The notes under the pieces were generated by a model that made no database searches, was not told the origin of the DNA, and saw nothing but the letters and a program-made list of their open reading frames with translations. Shown here piece after piece: positions 18,659-27,155 of a stretch of 64,000 nt of DNA (positions within the stretch are counted from its first letter, which is position 1; each line of letters starts with the position of its first letter). The position numbers and the translations under genes were made by a program. The stretch is from an uncultured Eubacteriales bacterium (lineage in GTDB: Bacteria; Bacillota; Clostridia; Oscillospirales; CAG-272): NCBI GenBank assembly GCA_934446365.1, contig CAKSDZ010000002.1, positions 1 through 64,000 on the forward strand. The letters are read 5' to 3'.

Positions 18659-19246
18659 TCATAAATCCGCTTCTATAAAACGGACATTCGGGTGGTCCCA
18701 GTATTTTTGATAAACGCTGTCGTCCCGTCCGTCAAAATTCAGCTGATACATGCGGAAAGTAACCAAGATATCCTTGGGCTGCCATTGTTCCTCATACGAG
18801 TATCGATATTTCATTCCGATGTTTTTCATGACGCCTGCGCTCCGGGGATTGTCGCGGTCATGAGTCGCGGTGATGTAAAGCAGTCCGTCCTTTTTCACCT
18901 GTGCGGCGACCGCCTTCCCTGCTTCCGTCATGATACCCTGATTCCAAAATTCTTTTCGCAGTCCGTAGCCAAGGTCGTGATGCTCCGCCATATCGACATT
19001 CACGTAACCGATGGGAATGTCGTCCTTTTTCAGGCATACAGCATAGGCATAGGCCTGCGGCTGTGCATATTTTGACGCATATCTTTCCTCGAAAAACGGC
19101 CGTGCTTCCTCAACGCTTTTTAAAGGAAACCACGGCAGAAAGCGATTGACTTCCTCGTCACTGAAAATTCGGTATATGGCTTCCAAATCATTTTCAGAAA
19201 ATCTTCTCAGTATCAAGCGTTCGGTTTCAAGCGCGGGTGTATTCAT
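18659..19246 (-). CDS. GNAT-family N-acetyltransferase, RimJ/RimL type
   Basis: 195 residues from ATG 19246 with CGGAGGGAAA before it. The N-terminus LETERLILRRFSENDLEAIY is the standard opening of RimJ/RimL-like acetyltransferases. The acetyl-CoA binding part is weakly conserved (EFWNQGIMTEAGKAV in place of a longer Q/RxxGxG/A), followed by TATHDRDNPRSAGVMKNIGM, which is typical of this branch. It acetylates a small molecule or protein N-terminus from acetyl-CoA; the substrate is unknown. It is 69 bases downstream of the dnaI-like gene on the same strand and may be co-transcribed. Confidence 0.85.
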   Translation of the reverse strand: MNTPALETERLILRRFSENDLEAIYRIFSDEEVNRFLPWFPLKSVEEARPFFEERYASKYAQPQAYAYAVCLKKDDIPIGYVNVDMAEHHDLGYGLRKEFWNQGIMTEAGKAVAAQVKKDGLLYITATHDRDNPRSAGVMKNIGMKYRYSYEEQWQPKDILVTFRMYQLNFDGRDDSVYQKYWDHPNVRFIEADL

Positions 19247-19315
19247 TTTCCCTCCGATTTTTGCCGGCGTCCATTCCATCCCCGGTCTTTTAAATTCGCA
19301 GTCAAAACCGTCTCC

Positions 19316-20284
19316 TCATCCGCGCATCAGCTTTTGACTGCGGATATCCTTCCCCGCAAAGACGCAGATCTCAAACTCCCCAAAGAGCCGAGAGGTGATG
19401 CGGTCCGTATATTTTGCGAGAAGCTCCTCCTTGCGGATATTGGTGGAAATAATCATGCTCTTTTCCGAAATCAGACGCGTATTGACCAAATTGTAGAGGC
19501 AGGAAACCGTAAACTGGCTCTGCATTTCCGTGCCGAGATCGTCGATGATGAGAAGATCGCAGGCAAGATAGCGTTCCGTCCGGTTTTCTCCCGCCGCGGC
19601 ACGGCCGAATTTCTCCGCTTCAAAATCGGAAAAAATCTTCTGTGCGCTCTCGTATACGACGTCGAAGCCCCCCTCCACCACCTCTTTGGCGATGGCGCTG
19701 GAAAGGTGCGTTTTGCCAAGCCCCGTCGTACCGATAAAAAGCAGATTGCGCATATGTTTCCCGTCGAAGCCCGCGGCATATCGCTTGGCGCGGTCTAAAA
19801 TCCGTTCCATATTCGTCTTTTCCGCGCCCTCATAATACGTCAAATCAAACGTATCGAAGTTCTGTTTGCCAATCAGTTTCAGAACGCCGGAGCTTTCATA
19901 TCCCGCAAGTGTGAGCGCACGGCGCATACATTTGCACATTTTTCCGTTCACAAAGCCGACGTCCTGACACGCGTCGCATTCGTATTTGACCGAGCTGTAA
20001 TCCTCCGGATAACCGTTCGCGCGCAGAATCTCCCGCCGCGCTTCGAGCAGAAGATTGTTGCCCTCCTCCAGCTTCCGGATGCGCGCGTCAAGCCCTTCTT
20101 TGCCATTCAGAGCCTCCCGCATAATGCGCAGTCCCGTCGCGGAAAGCGCGCGGTCGATCTCCGCCACCTGCGGAAGCTTCTCATGAAGCTCGGCACGCCG
20201 TGCCTCGGCCGCCTCCTTCGCACGGAGATTTTTATCCTTATACTGCGCCGCGATTCTCTTATAATTTTCCGGATTATATGCCAT
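19316..20284 (-). CDS. DnaC/DnaI-family helicase loader ATPase
   Basis: 322 residues from ATG 20284, with AGGTGG upstream; an in-frame GTG at 20296 is less well placed. The N-terminal half is a charged helical region, then a Cys cluster YECDACQDVGF with CKCM (residues about 100-120), which resembles the zinc-binding loader region. The AAA+ part has a variant Walker A GTTGLGKTHLS, Walker B LLIIDDLGTE, and sensor 1 IISTNI. Family proteins load the replicative helicase DnaB/DnaC onto DNA. The dnaD-like gene is 38 bases upstream, so the two form a primosome operon. Which of dnaC or dnaI is the better symbol cannot be settled. Confidence 0.88.
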   Translation of the reverse strand: MAYNPENYKRIAAQYKDKNLRAKEAAEARRAELHEKLPQVAEIDRALSATGLRIMREALNGKEGLDARIRKLEEGNNLLLEARREILRANGYPEDYSSVKYECDACQDVGFVNGKMCKCMRRALTLAGYESSGVLKLIGKQNFDTFDLTYYEGAEKTNMERILDRAKRYAAGFDGKHMRNLLFIGTTGLGKTHLSSAIAKEVVEGGFDVVYESAQKIFSDFEAEKFGRAAAGENRTERYLACDLLIIDDLGTEMQSQFTVSCLYNLVNTRLISEKSMIISTNIRKEELLAKYTDRITSRLFGEFEICVFAGKDIRSQKLMRG

Positions 20285-20322
20285 GCCAAAAACCACCTGT
20301 TCTTTTCAGATTTGAGCGCGCC

Positions 20323-21246
20323 TCACTCGCTTTTCTCCGCCGCTTCGCCGCGGCGCGTCGCCGCATCGAAAAATTCGTCGAGATCGAAGCCGATCTCCTT
20401 TTTCTTTCTATCGCCCGCTTTTCCGGATTTCTTATGCTTTTCCGCAAAAGCCATGACATCCTCTTTCGTCCGGCAGCCGGCCTCCACCCATTTCTTTAAG
20501 ATGCCGTTCTCGTAAGAAAATTTCGGCTGCGGAATCGCCGCCATCATCTCGTTATAGGCAAGCTCGATCAGCTCAAACGGAAGATTCCAGTCGATCGTCC
20601 AAGCCGCAAGATATTCGCGCTCCTTCGGCGTCAGCGCACGTTCACCGAGACCGAAAAGGCTGCGAATCCGATACTCCATATCGCTCTTGCGTTCTTCTTT
20701 CTCTATGTAAGCGTCAAGCGCTCCTGCCGTTACGGCGCCGCTGTCGTAAAGCGAAATCCCGACCTTCTCGATATACCGCAGCGCCGGCTTTCCGATGTCA
20801 TAGCAATGCTTGCAGAGCTTCACGATATACTCGAAATCCAGCCGCAGACCGTCATGGAGATACAGAATCGACTCGGTTTCCGTCGGCGTAAAGGTTTTGC
20901 CGAGGATGGCGGAGCAGACGTCGATGAGTTCCTTTACATCGCTTTCGGCACAGATGCGCTCCATTTCCTCTCCCGAATACGCAGGCCGGTCGGAGGGTAT
21001 GCGCATCGCGCGCTCCGGTTCCAAGTCCTCCGCCGCAATCACCCCGGCTTCCGACCAAAAGCGGAGCGCCGCCGGGATCCTGTCTGCGCAGACACCGGAG
21101 AGCTCGGACAAGCGGTCGATATCATTTTTTTCGACGGCGAGGGCAAGCAGCACACGCAGCTCCTCCGCGGATGCACGGCCAACGGCAGAGAGCGCGCTGC
21201 CCGGCAGACTGATCGCCGAACGGTCATATAAAAATTCGATTTTCAT
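20323..21246 (-). CDS. DnaD-like primosome protein with DnaB_2 domains
   Basis: 307 residues from ATG 21246, with AAAGGA upstream. Residues about 1-90 resemble a winged-helix N-terminus (SELSGVCADRIPAALRFWSEAGVI). Two helical DnaD/DnaB_2-type domains follow, around 100-180 (VKELIDVCSAILGKTFTPTE) and 200-275 (ERALTPKEREYLAAWTIDWN...FELIELAYNEM). The tail is basic, then acidic. In Firmicutes such proteins assist DnaA- and PriA-dependent primosome assembly. It lies upstream of the helicase-loader gene and just downstream of a DnaA-box cluster. Confidence 0.85.
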   Translation of the reverse strand: MKIEFLYDRSAISLPGSALSAVGRASAEELRVLLALAVEKNDIDRLSELSGVCADRIPAALRFWSEAGVIAAEDLEPERAMRIPSDRPAYSGEEMERICAESDVKELIDVCSAILGKTFTPTETESILYLHDGLRLDFEYIVKLCKHCYDIGKPALRYIEKVGISLYDSGAVTAGALDAYIEKEERKSDMEYRIRSLFGLGERALTPKEREYLAAWTIDWNLPFELIELAYNEMMAAIPQPKFSYENGILKKWVEAGCRTKEDVMAFAEKHKKSGKAGDRKKKEIGFDLDEFFDAATRRGEAAEKSE

Positions 21247-21361
21247 GATTCATCGTCCTTTCTGCCGCGGCCAATCATTAGTGTTTTATTAGTAAAAAAT
21301 GAATTTTCGGCGCAAGGTAAATTTTTCTTACCGAAAGAGTAAGCGGCGTGTTTTTAAACCG

Positions 21362-21516
21362 TTTTCCACATGAATTTTTGTGGAAAACTACGGGCGTCTT
21401 ATCCACATTTCCCACAGAGTTTTCCACCAAAATTTATAAAAACAGCCCTGTTTTAAAGGTTTTTTCACTTTTATACAGATGTATCTCAATTTTTCCTTTC
21501 CACCGATTGTGGAAAA
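21362..21516. promoter_or_regulatory. Cluster of DnaA-box-like sequences upstream of dnaD/dnaI
   Basis: Perfect TTATCCACA at 21399-21407. TTTTCCACA at 21362-21370 (plus) and as its complement at 21379-21387 and 21508-21516. Near matches TTTCCCACA at 21408 and TTTTCCACC at 21420. The rest of the 375-base gap (21247-21621) is AT-rich with no gene. It may be a DnaA-regulated promoter region, a DnaA reservoir, or an unwinding region. Confidence 0.65.
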
Positions 21517-21621
21517 CTCAAAATTTCATTTTATACGAATGTTAATGAAAAAAACGGCATTTTCATCCAAAAAAATGACCAAAATTCGAGTTCAAAATTC
21601 TATGAATTTTTTATCGGATTT

Positions 21622-22629
21622 TCACACCGAATAGGCATACGCGTTCAGCGTCTCGTCGGAAAAATTTCCCGCTCCAAACTCAAAGCACGCGGCGGCGCCG
21701 ATCATCGCGGCGTTATCGCCGCAGTAGCGAAGCTCCGGCATATACAAGGAAATACCCCGAGCGGCGGAAAATGCGCTCAGCGCCGCGCGCAGATGAGAAT
21801 TGGCCGCAACGCCGCCCGCAAGGACGAGCGCATGCAAATCGGGATTCCGGTCAAACGCCATGCCGAGCTTTGTCGTCACGCTGGAAACGGCGGCATTCAC
21901 AAAGCCCGCCGCAATATCGGCGCGCGGCAGCTCCCGTCCCTTCTGCGTCTCCTGATTGATAAAATTCAAAACCGCCGTCTTGATGCCGGAAAACGATAAA
22001 TCCAAGGTGCCGTCATGGATTGCCGCGGACGGAAAGGAAATCGGATTTTTGCCCTCATAGGCAAGCTTATCGAGCGCAGCGCCGCCGGGATACGGCATCC
22101 CCATGACACGCGCCACCTTATCAAAGCTCTCTCCCATCGCGTCGTCGCGCGTACCGCCGAGCACGGCATGCTCGCGGTAATCGCTCACCCGAATCATCGA
22201 CGTATGACCGCCGGAGGCGACAAAAGCGAGAAACGGCGGCGTAAGCGTCTCATGGCAAAGATAATTCGCCGCAATATGCCCCTTGATATGATTGACTGCG
22301 ATAAGCGGCTTATTCCAAGAAAATGCAAGCGATTTCGCAAAATTCACGCCGACAAGCAGCGCGCCGATGAGTCCCGGATTGCTTGTGACCGCCACCGCGT
22401 CGATTTCTGCCGCCGTAAGACCGGACGCCGTCAGCGCCTCATAGGCGATACCGGAAATGGCCTCACAATGGGCACGGCTCGCAATCTCCGGCACAACGCC
22501 GCCGAACTTCGCATGAACAGCAATCTGAGACGCGACAATATTGGAGAGAACCGCAAAACGCCCGTCCTTATATTCCACAACGGCTGCGGCCGTCTCGTCA
22601 CAAGAGCTTTCAAAAGCAAGAATACGCAT
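21622..22629 (-). CDS. tsaD: tRNA N6-adenosine threonylcarbamoyltransferase TsaD
   Basis: 335 residues from ATG 22629 with a GGATAGGA site. TsaD transfers the threonylcarbamoyl group to A37 of ANN-decoding tRNAs with TsaB and TsaE. ASKHA fold motifs: ILAFESSCDETAAAVV at the N-terminus, the metal-binding NHIKGH (HxxxH), PPFLAFVASGGHTS, DDAMGESFDKVARVMG, SFSGIKTAV and LVLAGGVAANSHLR. Length is normal. It sits downstream of rimI on the same strand, a common pairing in bacteria; tsaB and tsaE are not in this window. Confidence 0.95.
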   Translation of the reverse strand: MRILAFESSCDETAAAVVEYKDGRFAVLSNIVASQIAVHAKFGGVVPEIASRAHCEAISGIAYEALTASGLTAAEIDAVAVTSNPGLIGALLVGVNFAKSLAFSWNKPLIAVNHIKGHIAANYLCHETLTPPFLAFVASGGHTSMIRVSDYREHAVLGGTRDDAMGESFDKVARVMGMPYPGGAALDKLAYEGKNPISFPSAAIHDGTLDLSFSGIKTAVLNFINQETQKGRELPRADIAAGFVNAAVSSVTTKLGMAFDRNPDLHALVLAGGVAANSHLRAALSAFSAARGISLYMPELRYCGDNAAMIGAAACFEFGAGNFSDETLNAYAYSV

Positions 22630-22735
22630 AAGCATCCTATCCGCCGCATGGAACCTTTCAGGCGGCAAGCATAAATTCAAAATCGGAAGAGAAGCCGAAA
22701 CCTCTCTTCCTCATCATTTTATCAAAAAACAAGGA

Positions 22736-23179
22736 TTATTTCAAATACAAATTATAAAGAAACGCATCCTCACGCGGATTCGCATAAAAGCCGCGGCGCA
22801 CGCCGACCCGTTCAAATCCGCTTTTTTCATACAGCGCCTGTGCCGCTGTATTGGAGGCGCGCACCTCCAACATCAGAACCGCAAGTCCGCGGCGCGCCGC
22901 TTCCGTTTTCAGCGCGTCAAGAAGCGCGCTTCCCACGCCCATGCGGCGAAACGCAGGAGCCACCGCGAGATTGCAGATCTGCCCCTCATCGAGCACGCAA
23001 AGCATGCCGACATGTCCGGCGAACACACCGTCCACGGCGGCGCCAAGGAATGCCGCATCGCTTTGCAAGACGGCAGCCTTGATCATCTCACGGCTCCACG
23101 GCGCGGAAAAACACCGTGCCTCCAAAGCCGCCGCGGCGTCCGCTTCATCCACCGTCAGCGGAGCCGTTTCAATTTTCAT
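22736..23179 (-). CDS. rimI: Ribosomal-protein-S18-alanine N-acetyltransferase RimI
   Basis: 147 residues from ATG 23179 behind TTGGAGAATAAAG. GNAT fold with ICNLAVAPAFRRMGVGSALL (acetyl-CoA binding RxMGVGS), LEVRASNTAAQALYEKSGFE, and a C-terminal Tyr motif as in RimI. The first 11 bases overlap the end of the phosphatase gene, suggesting translational coupling. Position between that gene and tsaD supports RimI over another GNAT. Confidence 0.88.
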   Translation of the reverse strand: MKIETAPLTVDEADAAAALEARCFSAPWSREMIKAAVLQSDAAFLGAAVDGVFAGHVGMLCVLDEGQICNLAVAPAFRRMGVGSALLDALKTEAARRGLAVLMLEVRASNTAAQALYEKSGFERVGVRRGFYANPREDAFLYNLYLK

Positions 23180-23612
23180 CTTTATTCTCCAAAAACATGA
23201 CGGATATCCCATCCCGTATGCGCCGGACACCGTCCATCAGCTCTTCGCCGGAAAGACGGGAAATATCGGAAATTCCCTCCGGCAGCGCCGTAATTTTCTC
23301 CGAATACTCCGGGAAACAGGCACGCAAAAGCGCGGCGTAACCCTCCGAAACCGCAACGGCCATGTCGCTGTCTCGGAGCATTTCTTCCGTCAGTCTCGCC
23401 GAGCGATGCGACACAGAATCCACCTCCCTGCCGAAAAGCGCGGAAAGAGCGGCGGCACAGGAGGCCATCATCGGCTCGCCGTCATGGGCAAACAGTCCGG
23501 CAGAAGCGGCGTCGTAACGGTCGCCGCCGTATTCGCGCAGAATCGCCTCCGCAACCGGACTGCGGCAGGTATTGGCGGAACATACAAACAGGATTCTCTT
23601 TTTTCTTTCCAT
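23169..23612 (-). CDS. Low-molecular-weight protein-tyrosine-phosphatase family protein
   Basis: 147 residues. The active-site loop is CSANTCRSP with Cys11 and Arg17 (C-X5-R-S), right after strand ILFV. The usual C-terminal DP-D loop is not clear; DISDISR-like residues replace the canonical DPxxxP area (ISDISR near residue 115), so catalysis would need testing. The ATG follows the mrp stop directly (TAAATG), and the end overlaps rimI by 11 bases. Relatives next to ywlC/rimI genes in Firmicutes act as protein-arginine phosphatase YwlE, which carries Thr in the active loop (CTGNTCRSP). This protein also has Thr before the second Cys, so an arginine phosphatase role, possibly linked to ClpC, is possible. 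Confidence 0.82.
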   Translation of the reverse strand: MERKKRILFVCSANTCRSPVAEAILREYGGDRYDAASAGLFAHDGEPMMASCAAALSALFGREVDSVSHRSARLTEEMLRDSDMAVAVSEGYAALLRACFPEYSEKITALPEGISDISRLSGEELMDGVRRIRDGISVMFLENKDEN

Positions 23613-24476
23613 TTACAGTGCTCGCTGCGGCTGCGCCTCGATCGCATCGGCAATGGAGGCCGCCGTCCCGTTTTCACAAAGCTCGACCGTTCCGGCGTCG
23701 CACATCGCGGCAAGCGCGGGATCCAGCGGCAGCTTTGCGAGAACCGGAATGTCAAACTCCTTTGCCACGGCATCGATTTTGCTCTCGCCGAACACTTTCA
23801 GCTCACGCCCGCAGTCGGGGCATTTGACATAGCTCATATTCTCGACGATGCCGACAATCGGAATGTTCATCAGCTTCGCCATATTCACGGCCTTGGCAAC
23901 AATCATCGAAACGAGGTCCTGAGGGCTTGTCACCACGATGATGCCGTCAAGCGGAATCGACTGGAAAATCGTGAGCGGAACGTCGCCCGTCCCGGGCGGG
24001 CAGTCGATGAGCATGCAATCGAGATCGCCCCAAATCACATCGGTCCAGAACTGCTTGACCGTCCCCGCAATGACGGGACCGCGCCACACGACAGGCGAGG
24101 TGATATCTTCGAGCAGAAGATTGACGCTCATGACCTTGATGCCGGTCTTGGTTTCTTTCGGCAGGATGCCGCCGAGCGGCGCCGCCTCGCAGATGCCGGA
24201 AAGTCCGAATGCCTTCGGGATGGAAGGACCCGTCACGTCGGCATCCATGATTCCGACTTTCAGTCCTCTGCGACGAAGCTCGACCGCGGCAAGCTCCGTC
24301 ACCATCGATTTCCCGACGCCGCCTTTACCGCTGACGACGCCGATTACCTTTCCGACCATGCTCATCGGATTGATCGCTTCAAACATCGAACCCTGCTTGG
24401 AAGGGCACGCCGCACCGCACGTCGAGCAGTCGTGCGTGCATTCCCCTCCCTGAATTTCCTTTTCTTCATCCATCAT
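23613..24476 (-). CDS. mrp: Mrp/ApbC/NBP35-family Fe-S cluster carrier ATPase
   Basis: 287 residues from ATG 24476 with TAGGAG upstream. An N-terminal Cys motif (C13, C17, C20, C24) resembles NBP35-type cluster binding. The deviant Walker A GKGGVGKS lies at 50-57, DADVTGPSIP is typical for the family, then LIDCPPGTGD, and the CPDCG pair forms the bridging cluster site. It carries and transfers Fe-S clusters to apoproteins. It is the first gene of a tight minus-strand set (mrp, phosphatase, rimI, tsaD). Confidence 0.92.
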   Translation of the reverse strand: MMDEEKEIQGGECTHDCSTCGAACPSKQGSMFEAINPMSMVGKVIGVVSGKGGVGKSMVTELAAVELRRRGLKVGIMDADVTGPSIPKAFGLSGICEAAPLGGILPKETKTGIKVMSVNLLLEDITSPVVWRGPVIAGTVKQFWTDVIWGDLDCMLIDCPPGTGDVPLTIFQSIPLDGIIVVTSPQDLVSMIVAKAVNMAKLMNIPIVGIVENMSYVKCPDCGRELKVFGESKIDAVAKEFDIPVLAKLPLDPALAAMCDAGTVELCENGTAASIADAIEAQPQRAL

Positions 24477-24609
24477 GTTTCCATTCTCCTAACTGCCGCC
24501 ACGCCGGACGGCTATCGTATTTTCCGGGCACCGAACGTTAAAATGCTTGTCCGGATTCCGTTTTCAGTTTTATTCTTTTGTATAAATAATTTTATACATA
24601 CACATAAAA

Positions 24610-26058
24610 TCAGATCAGATTGAAGCCGAAGAAGTCCTTGGTATTGTTGTAGCAGATATCGCAGACCATTTGCGCCAAGGTATCGATGTCGAGCGGATAT
24701 TCCCCGCGTTCCACATATCCGCCGACCACGGAGCAAAGCACGCGGCGGAAATATTCATGGCGCGTATAGGAAAGAAAGCTGCGGGAGTCCGTCAGCATGC
24801 CGACAAACTTTCCAAGCGAGGAAAGGCTCGCAAGATTTTCCAGCTGCTCGCGCATACCGCGAATATGGTCGTTAAACCACCATGCGCTGCCGTGCTGCAT
24901 TTTCGGCATATTGAGAAGTCCCTCCGCCTCGTCGCTCGTATACTGAAAGCTGCCGGCAAGCACTGCCAGCGCCGCGTTGTCGGTCGGATTCAGCGAATAC
25001 AAAATTGTGCGCGGGAGTGCATTTTCCGAATTTAACGTGTCGAGCATTCTCGAAAGGGCATAGATGCAGTTTGTCCCGTGGATGGCATCGTAACCCGTAT
25101 CGGGACCGAGAAGATTTTTCATCACCGTGTTCGGCGAACGCATCGCGCCGAAATGAATCTGCATCACCCAGCTGTGCTTTACATATTCGCGGCCAAAGAA
25201 ACGGATCAGTGCGCCTTTATAAATCTTCGCCATCTCGGAATCGATTTTCTCTCCGGCGAGCGCGCGTTTGAGCGTGACATCCGCAATCGAAATCGACTGA
25301 GCGGCGGATTTGGTTTCGTCAAACGCCACATAATCGTCGAAGCCGTGATCTGCGGTGCGGCAGCCGAGCGCGTCAAAAAATTCGATTCTGCGCTCCAAGG
25401 CATCGCAAAGGGAGACGAGATCGACGATTTCCACGCCGCTCGCCTCGGAAAGCTTCGCGATGTAATCCGCGAAATCCGGCTTTTCCACATTCATCGCCCT
25501 GTCGGGACGGAACGCGGGCAGCACCTTCACATCAAAGGATTTGTCCTGTGAAAGCGCGATGTGATATTCGAGAGAGTCCGCGGGATCGTCCGTCGTGCAG
25601 AGCAGCTTCACATTCGATTTTTTGATGATCTCCCGCACGCTCATATCGTCCGAAGAAAGCTTCTCATTGGCAAGATTCCAAACCTGCTCACAGGTATCCG
25701 GCGAGAGGATTCCGTCATAGCCGAAGTACCGCTTCAGCTCCAAGTGCGACCAATGATACAACGGATTTCCGATGAGCGACGGAAGCACCGACGCAAAAGC
25801 CTCGAATTTTTCATAATCGGAGGCATCTCCCGTGATCACGCGCTCGGGAAGCCCGAAGCACCGCATGGCACGCCATTTATAATGGTCGCCGCCGAGCCAG
25901 ATTTCGGTGATGTTCTCATATTTCCGGTCTTCCGCAATCTCCTTCGGATTCACGTGGCAGTGATAGTCGATAATCGGCATTTCCGCCGCATAGTTGTGAT
26001 AAAGAACCTTCGCAACATCGCTGTCCAGCAAAAAATCCTCGTCCATAAAAGGCTTCAT
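24610..26058 (-). CDS. uxaC: Glucuronate isomerase UxaC
   Basis: 482 residues, normal for the family. UxaC isomerises D-glucuronate or D-galacturonate to fructuronate or tagaturonate, the first step of hexuronate degradation. Visible motifs: IIDYHCHVNPKEIAED (metal-binding HxH of the amidohydrolase-like barrel), WLGGDHYKWRAMR, TTDDPADSLEYH, RPDRAMN and the LTDSRSFLSYTRHEYFRR end. RBS GAAAGGAAAA is about 10 bases upstream of the ATG. The KDPG aldolase of the same pathway lies 1.1 kb away on the other strand. Confidence 0.95.
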   Translation of the reverse strand: MKPFMDEDFLLDSDVAKVLYHNYAAEMPIIDYHCHVNPKEIAEDRKYENITEIWLGGDHYKWRAMRCFGLPERVITGDASDYEKFEAFASVLPSLIGNPLYHWSHLELKRYFGYDGILSPDTCEQVWNLANEKLSSDDMSVREIIKKSNVKLLCTTDDPADSLEYHIALSQDKSFDVKVLPAFRPDRAMNVEKPDFADYIAKLSEASGVEIVDLVSLCDALERRIEFFDALGCRTADHGFDDYVAFDETKSAAQSISIADVTLKRALAGEKIDSEMAKIYKGALIRFFGREYVKHSWVMQIHFGAMRSPNTVMKNLLGPDTGYDAIHGTNCIYALSRMLDTLNSENALPRTILYSLNPTDNAALAVLAGSFQYTSDEAEGLLNMPKMQHGSAWWFNDHIRGMREQLENLASLSSLGKFVGMLTDSRSFLSYTRHEYFRRVLCSVVGGYVERGEYPLDIDTLAQMVCDICYNNTKDFFGFNLI

Positions 26059-26174
26059 TTTTATGTTTTCCTTTCTTCAAGCATAATATTTCAGCATTTT
26101 TCCGAAAAGTCCGCACATCATATTCCACAGCACGGCGCTTTCCGATATTTCAAAACAAATTATATACCAAAAGC

Positions 26175-26203
26175 TTTACAAATGCAACAGAATATTGTAT
26201 AAT
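26175..26203 (+). promoter_or_regulatory. Predicted sigma-A promoter for the DUF5694 gene
   Basis: TTTACA at 26175-26180, 17 bases, TATAAT at 26198-26203. Confidence 0.65.
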
Positions 26204-26297
26204 TACGGTAAGATATTTTTTCGGCGGCGCGTATTTTGCGTCTTTGTATACCGAAAAATCCTTCCATTTTTCACCCGGGCATTTCGGAGGAATCGAC

Positions 26298-27035
26298 ATG
26301 ACAGACATTTTACTGGTAGGTACTTTTCACTTTTTTGAAAGCTCCTTCGATTTTTATTCCGCCGAAGTACAGCAGGAGTTAGCTCTTTGGGCGCAAAAGC
26401 TGCTGCCGTTCCATCCCGATGCCGTAGCCGTTGAGGCCGCTGTCCATGCACAAAATGCCGTCACAAGCGCCTACCATAAGTTTCACTTGTCCGACCTGAA
26501 GAATCCGGATAAAATGCGAAATGAAACACTTGGTGAGATCACCATATTCGGGCAGGTGTGCCCGATCACCTATAACAACGAAGCCATACAGATCGGGTAT
26601 CGAGTGGGAAAACTGCTTGATCTCCCCGACATTTATGCCGTGGATGACGATCTGAGTTTCGATATGAGCGTCATGAACACGCCGTCCCCCTCGCTTGCCG
26701 AAGCAAGACAGGCATACAACGCCGATATAAGCCGCCACAGAAAAGATTCCATCATGGAGCTTTATCAGTATTATAACAGTGAAACATATGCAAAACTCAG
26801 CCACAGCACCTATATAAAGGCAAATGCCGTCAGCGGGAATCGGCTCTATACCGGTGCCGAAATGGTTTCAAAGTGGTACGAAAGAAATCTCAAAATTTTT
26901 TCCAACATTCAGCGTTTGGCGTACAGCCACGAACGGATATTGATTTTGTACGGCGCGGGGCATCTGCCGATTTTAAAGGAGCTCATTCGTGCCGACGACA
27001 GCTTGAAGCTTGCAGATATCAATTACTATCTATAA
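26298..27035 (+). CDS. DUF5694-like protein
   Basis: 245 residues from ATG 26298 behind CGGAGGAATCG; an upstream in-frame ATG (26244) has no RBS. The N-terminus ILLVGTFHF is the hallmark of this group, which is distantly related to TraB/erythromycin-esterase-like folds. VAVEAAVH and the late ILILYGAGHLPILKELI recur in that superfamily and could hold metal or catalytic His/Glu. No biochemical function is established to my knowledge. It is flanked by hexuronate genes but has its own promoter, so a link to that pathway is not shown. Confidence 0.72.
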   Translation: MTDILLVGTFHFFESSFDFYSAEVQQELALWAQKLLPFHPDAVAVEAAVHAQNAVTSAYHKFHLSDLKNPDKMRNETLGEITIFGQVCPITYNNEAIQIGYRVGKLLDLPDIYAVDDDLSFDMSVMNTPSPSLAEARQAYNADISRHRKDSIMELYQYYNSETYAKLSHSTYIKANAVSGNRLYTGAEMVSKWYERNLKIFSNIQRLAYSHERILILYGAGHLPILKELIRADDSLKLADINYYL

Positions 27036-27155
27036 TTCGGTCATATAGGCAAATAAAAGCTCGAATATTCCCGGGATCATAGAATAATACAAATTTATAA
27101 TTTGTTTTATACAAAAATATAACTTCGCCGGAACGGCGTTACAGGAGGTTTTTTC

